DNA from: Lindgomyces ingoldianus | Taxonomy: Eukaryota; Ascomycota; Dothideomycetes; Pleosporales; Lindgomycetaceae | DNA length: 64,000 bases | Direction: 5' to 3' | Assembly: GCF_010093535.1 (NCBI RefSeq) | Contig: NW_022985180.1 | Coordinates: forward strand, 7,748 to 71,747 | Shown: positions 23,349 to 34,605 of the stretch, one piece after another | How the letters are laid out: each line of letters starts with the position of its first letter | How positions within the stretch are numbered: position 1 is the first letter of the stretch | Position numbers and translations under genes: made by a program | The notes under the pieces: model-generated | What the model saw: the letters and a program-made list of their open reading frames with translations, nothing else | Database searches by the model: none | Told to the model about the DNA's origin: nothing

Positions 23349-23600
23349 TGTTACAGTCTACGGTTGGACCGGCGTAACTCCACCAGCAGTGCTCCACAAT
23401 CTAGCTGGATTGGGACAGGGCTCGCTTACAGACTAATCGGAGGACGCGGGGGCAGCGCAGCTGCCCGCAATCACAGAAGAATGCGTCGTCTAATGAGGAG
23501 ACAGGCCGCGTATTAATGGGAGCCTAGGGGAGCTCATAGGAGCTCTCCTTGGCGGGCTCCTATAAACTCCTACTAGCTCCCCTTAGCACCTCTAGCTTTA
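23349..23600 (+). repeat. Truncated 5' LTR of the outer gypsy family I element
   Basis: Starts TGTTACAGTC and matches the first ~240 bases of the LTR at 37887, including a GC-rich block with AGGGGAGCT and AGCTCCCCT inverted. It is much less RIP-mutated than the 3' copy. It then jumps to internal sequence, so the rest of the LTR and the first part of gag have been deleted. Confidence 0.8.
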
Positions 23601-24025
23601 TGCATAGTAAGAAGCTAATTACTCTTAAAAACTTTATTATATAAGCAACAACCTATAACAACTATTATAAAAAGTGTAAAAAATAAAAAAAATAAAAAAA
23701 AACTTTTTAGAGACTAAAGTTTATTTTTAAAAAAAAAAACCTTTATAATATAATAAAACACTAATAGACCTTAGTTACATAAAGTACACATAGAGCCCCC
23801 CCTTTAAGAAGAGCTAAGTTCTAGGACGTAATAGGCTGCCCTTAATAAAGGAACAATAAAAGTAGCTAAAGGACAAGGCCTGCCTAAACTATAAAAAAGT
23901 AGGACATTTCTGCTAAAATTACTTAGACTCTTAGAAGAGGGAGAATAAAAATACTACTATAATAATAAAAGCTATTACTGCTAAATACAGCTTTATAAAT
24001 AAAAAAATATTAGAAAAATTAAATA

Positions 24026-24989
24026 ACGTACTTCATAGGCGAGTTGCTCACACACCTGAGTTGCTTACTTTTGCCAAGACCCCACTAAACTACCCTTTCT
24101 ACACTAATGCATTCCCCATAACACTACTTAGACGCGCTAAAAGAATGTTAGATACAGCTTACGCTCTAAGCTTTTAAATAAGACATAAAACTCTTAAAAA
24201 AATGTGCTGTAGCTATGTGTAAAGTCTTATAAAAGACAATAAATAACTACAGCGCTAGACAACCTTTATAAGCTAATTCTACAGCTAAATCACAGAGGCT
24301 AGGCAATAAAAAGAAGCAGGTAATTGTTAAGACTATACTTAAGCTATATGCGCAAGGAATTTCCCCTTAGATAGCATTTATAGCTAATATAGCTAATTCT
24401 TTGCGCGCTAAGCGTAATCTAGGCTATGTTTGCATAAACTAGCCTAGTACGTTTGTGAAGCGTTATTTAGAGCTTAANNNNNNNNNNNNNNNNNNNNNNN
24501 NNNNNNNNNNNNNNNNNNNNNNNNNNNNNNNNNNNNNNNNNNNNNNNNNNNNNNNNNNNNNNNNNNNNNNNNNNNNNNNNNNNNNNNNNNNNNNNNNNNN
24601 NNNNNNNNNNNNNNNNNNNNNNNNNNNNNNNNNNNNNNNNNNNNNNNNNNNNNNNNNNNNNNNNNNNNNNNNNNNNNNNNNNNNNNNNNNNNNNNNNNNN
24701 NNNNNNNNNNNNNNNNNNNNNNNNNNNNNNNNNNNNNNNNNNNNNNNNNNNNNNNNNNNNNNNNNNNNNNNNNNNNNNNNNNNNNNNNNNNNNNNNNNNN
24801 NNNNNNNNNNNNNNNNNNNNNNAGTTTTATGTCTTATTTAAAAGCTTAGAGCGTAAGCTGTATCTAACGTTCTTTTAGCGCGTCTAAGTGGTGTTGTGGG
24901 GAATGCATTAGTGTAGGAAGAGTGGTTTGGTGGGGTCTTGGCAAAAGTAAGCGACTCGGGTGTGTAAGCAACTCGCCTATGAAGTACGT
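24026..24989. mobile_element. Foldback element copy containing an assembly gap
   Basis: Same ends as the 7841-8940 copy, flanked by TA at 24024-24025 and 24990-24991, inserted in gag of gypsy family I. The centre is replaced by 345 N (24478-24822). The known arms match the complete copies closely. The true length is probably about 1,100 bp, so the gap would be roughly 480 bases. Confidence 0.88.
24478..24822. other. Assembly gap (345 N)
   Basis: Run of N in the centre of a large palindrome. The frame spanning it is an artefact. Confidence 0.99.
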
Positions 24990-26935
24990 TAATAGACTCT
25001 ACTAGTAATATAAAAAAAACTACTTTTTAAATAACTATTCTAAAGTGTATTAGAAGGTAGTTATTTAAAACTTTAGTAGCTTAGACATAGTGTTGCAGGA
25101 CCTTATAATCTTTAAAAGATATAAAGAAAAGACTTAGATCTAAGAATATATTATAAACATTTAAAAAAAAGAAAAACAGTTCCCTCTCTAAGACTAGACC
25201 CCTAGTACTTTAGTAAGAGAGCTCTTCTAATAGTTTTAAAAATGTAAATACTAGAAGTGTAGTCTATAACATAACTATCTAAGCTATTATATAGTCTTAC
25301 TTTACTAAATAAACATTAGTAATAACTACCTTATGTTTAACATTATATAGTAAATAGCTAGAGTTAAGTATAACATTATAAATAAAAAGAAACAGTAGCA
25401 ATTTTTTATTAAAATTAGAGACTAAAAACTAGAAGGACTAAGTAGACCTGCTAGGTTTAAAGTTCTAAAGCTAGCACTTAGAAAGCCTAAGACGCTACTT
25501 CTAAGCCTAGTAATTAGTAGAAAGGCTTTAGTAATGCAACAGAGCTATAGCTAGTGTGCACTTTATAAAAATAAAACTTACAGCACTAATAATTACTAAT
25601 AAAAGAGACACCCTGTTTAGATAGTATAAACATAGGAATACCTATAGTAGACTTAGAAGAGCCCTCTTAACACATTACATAGACCTAACAATTGTCTATA
25701 CCTCTAGTACTAATGTACACAGTGTTACTATATAAAACATTAGGATAATAAACACTAGACAGGCTAGTAGCCTACATAGAAGAAAAACTACAACAGATGC
25801 CTATAGCAAGGAACAGCTTTAGCCTATAAAACTATAAACTGCTATACCTATTAGACTGCCCTTTCTTATAAATAAGAAGAATAGGCAGTGTGTAAAAAAT
25901 AAAACAACTGTAAGTTCTACTATTTTTAGTAAAAAATAGTAAGGAAGAAAGACTATCTAATATTACATTACTTAGTTAAAGATTATAAATGTAAAGCAGC
26001 TAACTACTATAACTAAGAACATTAAATCTATAAAAAAAAAAGATAAGTTTAATAACAACTTATAAAACATTAACCTTTATTTTTTTTAAATAAAAAAACT
26101 TTTTATAACATATTAGCCCTAGTTGCAGTTAGATAAGGGGTAGGACACAGCCTAATAACTACTTTTATGTATAAAGGATAGCCTAGACTAGCTCTAGTAG
26201 ACAGTAGATATATGTTTACTGCAATAAATAAAGACTAAGTAGATAAATAAAGCATTCTATTCTAAATAAAGAAAAACTTATTTAAAGTAACCCTTGCTAA
26301 CGCATCTTTAATTAAGTATAGTAAAGAATAGATTAACCTAAAAACATATAAAAAGGACTTTAAAACTCTAAACATAAAAGACTAAAGATCTATAAACATA
26401 CTTCTGTTAGAAGGCAAGTATAATATAATTTTAGGCTATAACTAGCTTAGAACGCATAATCCTGTAATTAACTAGAGGATAATAACTATAAAAACCTTTA
26501 ATAACTACGCACACATAACCTAGTTAGCATGCTATAAGGACTTATACCTAGTCTATAAATAAGCAAAACAGGGTAGCAATTATTTTCTTAAGAAAAGAAA
26601 ACTCTAAAGATTCTCTTACTAGGAGCTAGAAGCCTAGGCAGTAAAAATAATAAAAAAAGAACTTAAAAAAGTCTTCTATAAAGAAATTAGAACTAATAAA
26701 AATGTAAAATAAATTAGCATCTTCTAGATCTAAAATAAGGGCAGCATTTTTTTTAAATATAAAGATTATAAGAACATGTTTAAAACACTAGAAGACCTAG
26801 AAAAACTGCTACTACATTAGCTTTAAGATTATGCTATTAACTTAATAAAAAACTATAACCTAAAAACTTATAAGCTCTGCCCCTTAATAAGGGCATAGAA
26901 AAAAGCCTTATAAAAGTATATTAACTAAATGTTAG

Positions 26936-27555
26936 TGTTACGGCCAACGAACAGACCGTAATAACTCAGCTCGCTATAGCACACAGCCCTAAGCACAACA
27001 GATGGAAAACAGTTAACCCCGCAATCAGCAGACCCTATAACTAAACAGAAGAAGAATAGCGCCACCTTATAGACAAATGCTTAGCAGAATGCACTGTCTA
27101 ATAGGGACAAGGGGCATTGCAGGCAGTGCAGGCGCTGCAGGCAAGTGCAGGCAGCGCATGCAACGCCTGCAAAGGCATGCAACGCATGCAACCATCATGT
27201 ATATAGTCTTAATCCTAACTATAGCTAGAAGGTTGTAATTAATGTTTAGTTTATTATTTAGTTTACTCTTTATAATAGACTAAGAGACTTAACTTCTTTC
27301 TAAAGAGGATTAAGTTGCCTTATATATTTTATAACATATATACTTCTAACCCTTATCTACCTAACTAGTAAACGCCTAGCTACCTATACAGCTATAGAGA
27401 CAAACTACAGCCTGCCCCCTAAACTCTAACAATCCTTTACTCTGCCTAATAGACTGTACACCTAATTAAGCTAAGTTCTTACCCTGTCTCCACTAACACT
27501 ATATAGGCTGTTGTACTTTAGAATTTACTATTTCTCTAAAGTAAAGATTATAACA
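26936..27555 (+). repeat. 5' LTR of gypsy family II (620 bp)
   Basis: Begins TGTTACGGCC and ends ATTATAACA. It has the same length as the 3' LTR, and the differences I compared are C/T or G/A only. It holds a GC-rich block of repeated TGCAGGC and GCATGCAACG words at about 27,119-27,191. Confidence 0.93.
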
Positions 27556-27659
27556 TTAATTACTACCTCTTTAAAAGTATAGCACCTCACACCTTCTTTA
27601 ACATTAGCATGACAGGAGCTAGTGCGGCTAGCACTAGGGAAACTCTGTCTAGAATTAAG

Positions 27660-30600
27660 AAGGAACATAGTTAACAAATATAATATCTCTACTAAGAAAT
27701 TAAATTACTTAGAGCTTAGCTTTAACAACAACTACACGTCTAATAACTTCACGCCCTCTATATAGAAGTTGCAGAGCTCTGCAACGCTGCTAAAGAAAAG
27801 ACTAGCATTAAGTTAAAAAAATTACTATGCCTAGCCCTACTTAAATTATTTAACAGCATAGCTAAGGATCTTAAGCTATTCTTTACTTAATGCTATTTAT
27901 ATATGTAATACAATAAGGGCGCTTTCTAGACAGATAAGAAAATAATCTTATAAATAAGACTCTACTTAGAAGGACCCTTAGCTATCTAGTTCTAACTACA
28001 CGCAGACAATTAGATAAAACATAAAGTAACTAAAGAAGTTTTTTCTATTTACACTTAAAAAATCTTTTAAAGCATAAATGCTTTTAAATAAGCTCTTATA
28101 ACAATCTATAGCTAAGCTAATTAAAAAGAAAAGGCAGTTAACTAAATAAACACCCTACAACAAAAAAAAGGCACTGTCTAATTATACGCAGCACACTTCT
28201 GCAAACAATTAGCTATTAGCAGATAGACTAACAAAGTGGCTATTAGAAGAATGTTCTATAATAGACTATCTAACATAATTAAAGACAAATTTATGCATTA
28301 CAGCAAACTAGAGGAATTTAAAGAATACATAAAAAGGGCAACTACGTATAATAATTAGCATCAGGAACGTCTTCACAAGAAGCGCCCTAGCATAACGCCC
28401 TAGAAACTAAAAATAACCTAGAGGAAAAAGAAGGTCTAATAATTTAACAGCAAACTAATAGATCTTAGCTATGCTAAGTATACACAAGGCTTAACTAAGA
28501 AAAAAAGCAAGTTCTAAAATAGTAACAGGCTGCTACTAAGTACTAAATAATAAAAATAGCTTAAGGAAAGAGTGTGCCTTAACTGTAAAAAAGTAGGACA
28601 TTATAAAAGAGAATACCTAGACTTTATTAACTAGAAGAATAAAGATAAAGGACTAACTATAAAAGTAATACATATAGAGTAGGGCCTAACAGGACTAGAG
28701 ATTCTTAACAGGCTAAATAAGAACCTCTGCTAGTAATGCAGAAGTAACTACAAATCTAATAAATGCTTAATAGAATACTAGAAGGTTAAAGTTTAGAACA
28801 ACAACAACATATTTAAGGCACTAGAACAAGCAGCTATTTATAAAGAATAGCGCAGCTACACATAGGCAACAACATATGTTGTAAACATAAGAGAAGGAAA
28901 AGAACTATTCCCTCTAGAACAACTAATAACTAGAATCTCTGCTTAAGAACTATAATACTAGTTTAATTACAGCAACTGCTAGAAGTGCAGTAACACCTAT
29001 AACCTATAAAATTGCAGAAAAACAATGTATAAAGTACACATTAACAATAACACAGACACTTATAGTATAATTAAGAAAATTACTTAAACTTATTACACTG
29101 TGCTAAATAATAAAGAATAATAGAAAATGTTCTAGAAAATCTTAAACAAAGGAATAAGTCCTAATTAGTAATGCACCCCTCTAATAACCTTACAACTCTA
29201 TAATTAAAGAGCTAATACACCTCCCCTAGCCTTAGCTATTACATAAAAAGACTTAGAAATCTAGCAGCAAAACAGATACTGCATCCTATGCAGAAGCTAA
29301 AGACATAATAAGTTCTAATGTGCATACTAAAGCCACCTATTATAAGTAGTATAAATAAAAGAATACCTAAGATAGACGTAGGTTTAGCTAATACTAGTCT
29401 AGAATAACCTTAAGGATTGCCCCTACAGCTAGTATCTATGCGTTAATAAGTACTGTCTAAAACACTGGCCAACTAAACATAGAGCTAGCTGGTGGCCATA
29501 CAGAATCTAGGCAAGCAAACTCGCAGCTAACACGCTCCCTAGAATAGCATTAGCCTGCAAAATGCCTTAGTGCACCTACTGTAACACTAAAACTAAACAC
29601 AAATAAAAACCCTAGACAGAATGTAAAAGTTAATTAAATTATACATTCTACTACTTCTAGTAGAGAGCCTACTAATAAAACAACTAAATACTGTATTATT
29701 ACAAAATTAAAGACTAACACTGCACTATAGCAAAATGCATAATATAAGGTTATTAGGAATATAAAATACAAACTAACTAAATTAAAAGCTACTAAAAAGA
29801 AGCCCTTAAAGTAGAAGAAGATAATAGTATAGACTACCTAGAAATTCCCTATAAACTCTGCACCCTTGTTGCTGTAGGACAAGGACTAGGCAGAAGCCTA
29901 ACCACAGAGATAACCCTTACCTGTCTAGGGCAGGAATAGACAGGCCTCGCACTAATAGACAGCAGTTGCACCTTCACAGTAATTAACTCTACGTGGGTTA
30001 ATTAGAAACAGATACCCTTTAGAAGCAAAAAAAAGCCCTTTAAAGTAACCCTAGTAGACGCCTTATTAATTAAATATAGAGTAGAATAGATACAACTTAA
30101 AACCTATAAACTTATTACAGACACTAAAGGAACTAGTAATTAGATATCTTTTAACATCTTACTACTAAAAGGAAAATACTAAGTAATACTTAGATATAAC
30201 TAGCTTTATAAATATAATCTAATAATTAACTAGCAAACTATAACTCTAGTAACAAAACAAGATTACGCTTATATAACATAGTTAGCATGCTACAATAACT
30301 TATGCACCTTCTACTAATAAGTAAAGGAAGGAAGCAGATATTTTCTAAAAAAAAGAAAACTAAAAAAATTCTTATACTAAGAACTAAAAGCTTAGGCAGT
30401 TTATTTAATAAAAAAAAAACTAGAAGAAATATCTTTTAAAAAATTCTAAACAGAACAAGATTTTAATTAGGTAGAAATCTACAGAATTGCCTATAAAACA
30501 GAAGACCTACTAGAAGAATATAAAGAATATAAAGACATGTTTAAAACCCTAGAAGACCTAGAAGAACTACCCCTACACTAGCTATAAGACTACACTATTA

Positions 30601-33250
30601 ATCTTAAACTAAAACCTTAGCTAAAAGCTTATAAACTCTAACTATTAACTAAAGCCTAGAAAGACGCACTACAGGAATACGTAGACAGGATGCTATTAAG
30701 AGGACATATCTGCAAAAGCAACAGTCTAGTGGCATTAGCAGTAGTCTTTGCAAAAAAGAAAAATAGCAAAATAAAAGTATACTAAGACTATTAAACCCTA
30801 AACAACAACACTATAAAGGATTAGTACTCTTTTCTAATAATCTAAAATATTATAAACTAACTAAAAGGAACTAAACACTTTACTAAGTTTAATGTCTAAG
30901 ACAGATTTAATAAAATAAGGATTAAATAGGGACATAAATAAATAACAGCCTTTAGAACCCCTAGAGAACTATATAAACTACTTATTATGCCTTTTAGACT
31001 AACTAACACACCTGCAACCTTCTAGCAAGTTATTAACACAGCTCTAAACCTGTACCTTAATATATTTATATTAGTATACCTTAACAACATACTAATATAC
31101 ACTAAGGAAAGCTGCAATAACTACATATTAAAAGTAAAACTTATACTAGACTGCCTTAGGCAATACAGCCTACACCTCTAACTTAAAAAATGCAAATTTA
31201 ACGTACAAGAAACTAAATACCTAGGATTTATTATAAACTAGAATTAGATAAAGATAGACCCTAAGAAAGTAACTAAAGTACTTAAATAGCCTGTACCTAA
31301 ATCTATTACTAAAATTAGAAGATTCCTTAGACTAACAGGCTACGTATAAAGGATAATTAAGGACTACTCTAAAATAACGCTCCTACTTACTAATGCTACA
31401 ACAAAAGAAAAAGCATTACATAAATTCTAGTAAATAACAGAGATAGACTAAGCCTTTAAAGAACTAAAAAAAATTATTACTAGCTACTTAGTCCTCTAAA
31501 TATATAACTTAACCCTTAAAACTAAAGTACACACTAATGCCTTAAAACAAGTAGAGGGAGCAGCCCTCCTACAGAAACAGGAAAACAGCTGCTGGCACCT
31601 AGTAGCGTACTATTTGGCGAAGTTCGCCCCTGCGGAACAAAAATACACTATACTAGACAAGGAACTAAAGGCTATAGTTAATATGTGTAGAAACTAAAAA
31701 GTTAAGCTATAAAAACTTAGTTAATAATTTATTATCTATACTAACTACACTAACCTAGTAACCTTCCTAATAATAAAGAAACTCTCCTCTATGCATGTAT
31801 AATAGGCAATAGAACTAGCTTAGTTTAACTTTATTATTAAACACGTTCCTAGAAGCAGTAACTAACAAGTAGACGTTCTTAGTAGATGCCTAGACTACTT
31901 TAACAAACTAATAGAAGACACAGAGGAGTTTACAATCTTTAAAGAAACTAACTAAGGTCTAGTGTATAATAGACTAGAACTAGAAGAACTAATCTATTCT
32001 CTAATAATTGCTAAGCACAGATAAAAAAACCTTATTAAAGAATATTATAAAGCCCTAATGTTTAGACACCCTAGAATAGGATTGCTTTAAAAGAAGATAA
32101 AAGAAGCAATTCTTAGAAACATTCTAAGACTAAAGCATTTATGTACTAAAGTACTACAAGAATGCGACATCTGTAATAAGAACAATCCCTAAAGACACAA
32201 ACTATACAAATAACTCTAGCTAATTATAGCGCCTAAACAACCTTAGACTATAATAACAATAGACTTTATAATAGGCCTACTACTGTCTTGCAAGCCTAGC
32301 ATAGAAAGACTTTGCAATATAATCGCAGTTGTAGTTAATAAAACTACAAAGTTTGTTCTTACATAGGTAATAAAGAAAAACATAACTGTAAAAGAATTTA
32401 TATTTAAACTAAAAAAAAATCTCTTTGCAACTTATAAATGCCTATAAATTATTATTTTAGATAGGGACAAACTTTTTACTAGCAAGTACTAGACAACTGT
32501 AATCTAATACCTTAAAATTACCCACAAACTCTCTACAGCCTACTATCCTTAGACAGATGGACAAACAGAACAAATAAACACAGAAATAGAAAAATACCTA
32601 CAAAAATACATCTTATACAAGCAGACAAACTAGCCTAAGTAGTTGCTAATAGCACAGTTAGCTATTAACACCACACAGTCCTCCGCAACTAAAATAACCC
32701 TGTACAAAGCAAATTTTAGTTACCCTTACAGATATAAGCTCTCTAGAACCCAGCTAACAGATCTACTAGAGGCTTTAAATTAAACAACATAGCTTCTAGA
32801 AATTTATTAAAAACTAGGTAAAAAAGCTTAATCTATAATTAAAGCTATAAAAGCTTTAGCAAATTAACACTAATAAACAGCACTAGAAATACACCCCTAT
32901 AATTACATATATTTAGATACTATAAACCTTAAAAACCCTTAACTAGCATAAAAGCTAGCTAAGAAATAAATAGAACTTTATAAAGTTATTTAAACTTACC
33001 TAGAAGCATGTAAGCTTAAATTACTAAAGAATATAAAGATCTTCCTGTAGTTCTATGTCTCTAAGTTAGAACTAGCACTTAAAGACATCCTATTAGCAAC
33101 TTAAGGATAGGACAAAAAAGAACTTAAATACAAAGTTAAAAAAATTTTAGATAAAGAAGGGGATTATTACCTAATAAAATAGGTAGAGTACTTAACTTGT
33201 AAAAACACCTAGGAACCTATTATAAACCTGTAGAATGCCTAGAAGGCGCT
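27660..33250 (+). pseudogene. RIP-inactivated gag-pol of gypsy family II
   Basis: Long stretches become one coherent protein if TAG and TAA are read as former Gln codons. Order: gag zinc knuckle, several extra Cys/His clusters (CQQC at about 28,730; CQKC at about 28,980; CILCRSQRHNKFQC at about 29,280; CKMPQCTYC at about 29,560), protease, reverse transcriptase, RNase H and integrase. The RNase H TDAS word reads TNAL. The integrase zinc finger ends with CDICNKNN (about 32,165). The extra Cys clusters between the gag knuckle and the protease are unusual for a gypsy element. Confidence 0.82.
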
Positions 33251-33985
33251 GCAGGAGTATTATTCACGCCTTTTAGATTAAACTACCTAGGCAAAAGCTC
33301 CTGCAACTAGAAAACACCTTTATTAGCTAAAACTGCTATTACATTAGCTAGCTGCAATGTAGAAAGCCCCTAACCCTTTAAAGCAGGTTAAGAAAAAAGA
33401 AGGCTAGCTGCTTTTACCTTAAGCGCTTTAAGCTTATCTAAGGATAAAAAGTTTTCTTTTAAATACTTTACTCTTTAATCTTTTAACACTTTTAGTTATT
33501 TTTAAACTTGCTCCTACTAAGCTATAAAAGACTAAAGGCGCCTTAGGGACTTAGCCTACTTCTGCACCTCTCTCTCCTTCTCACCTATCTCTTTCTCCGC
33601 TGCCGCCTCTAGTTCCCTGCGTAACCTCTTCTCTTTGCGCTCTAAACAATCCTAGGCTGCATTAGAAACAAAAGCGTCACAACAACTACCCTTTTACACA
33701 CACTCTACGCACTTGTCTAATGACAAGGACATTACGTAAGGCGTACTATGCAATTAGCAAGGACTATAGGGACGCATTTTTGTACAGCAATAAGGATTAA
33801 GGCGGGTAACAGTACAAAGGCGGCGATTAACAGCAGAAACACGAGAAACCTAATAAGGCATAGTTAAAAAGGATAAGCGTACATTAGGCATTTACAGAAG
33901 GACACGCACTAGCTAATAAGAAAACCTAACGCTTATAATAAGAAGAACATAACAGCAAGAACGCTAACTAGAAGGGAAGCCTACA
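33251..33985 (+). other. 3' region of gypsy family II between pol and LTR
   Basis: About 730 bases after the integrase tail. The middle part (33,560-33,700) is pyrimidine-rich. There is a possible extra small reading frame with scattered Cys, broken by stops. The end holds the purine-rich run before the LTR. Confidence 0.5.
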
Positions 33986-34605
33986 TGTTATAGCTAACAA
34001 ACAGACTGTAATAACTTAGCTTGCTATAGCACACAGCTCTAAGCATAACAGATAAAAAACAGTTAACTCTGTAATTAGTAAACCCTATAACTAAACAGAA
34101 GAAGAATAGCGCCACTTTATAGATAAATGCTTAGCAGAATGCACTGTCTAATAAGGACAAGGGGCATTGCAGGCAGTGCAGGCGCTGCAGGCAAGTGCAG
34201 GCAGCGCATGCAACGCCTGCAAAGGCATGCAACGCATGCAACTATTATGTATATAGTCTTGATCCTAACTATAGCTAGAAGGTTGTGATTAATGTTTAGT
34301 TTATTGTTTAGTTTACTCTTTATAATAAACTAAGAGACTTAACTCCTTTCTAAAGAGGATTAAGTTGCCTTATATATCTTACAACATATATACCTCTAAC
34401 CCTTATCTACCTAACTAGTAAACGCCTAGCTACCTATACAGCTATAGGGACAAACTACAGCCTGCCCCCTAAACTCTGACAATCCTTCACTCTGCCTGAC
34501 AGACTGTACACCTGATCGAGCTAAGTTCTCACCCCGTCTCCACTAACACCATATAGGCCGTTGTACTTCGGAATTCACTATTTCTCCGAAGTAAGGATTG
34601 TAACA
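33986..34605 (+). repeat. 3' LTR of gypsy family II (620 bp)
   Basis: Pairs with 26936-27555, TGTTATAG...TTGTAACA. Its 3' half keeps more C and G than the 5' LTR. Confidence 0.93.

Larger units (their letters stand above)
26936..34605 (+). mobile_element. Ty3/gypsy element, family II, complete, 7,670 bp
   Basis: Two 620 bp LTRs with TG...CA ends and a 5 bp duplication. Domains readable across stops: gag with a zinc knuckle (CLNCKKVGHYKREY, 28574-28615), a Cys-rich region (28,720-29,620), retropepsin (ALIDSSCTFTVINS, 29945-29990), reverse transcriptase (30,720-31,400, YLNNILIY at about 31,078), RNase H (31,510-31,690), and integrase (32,010-32,610, STAYYP.TDGQTEQIN). A purine-rich run (AGAAGGGAAG) precedes the 3' LTR. 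It is inserted in the outer family I element, so it is younger, and it is itself RIP-mutated. Confidence 0.93.

Noticed and set aside
24455..24841. 128-codon frame
   Set aside because: Runs through the N gap and is an artefact.
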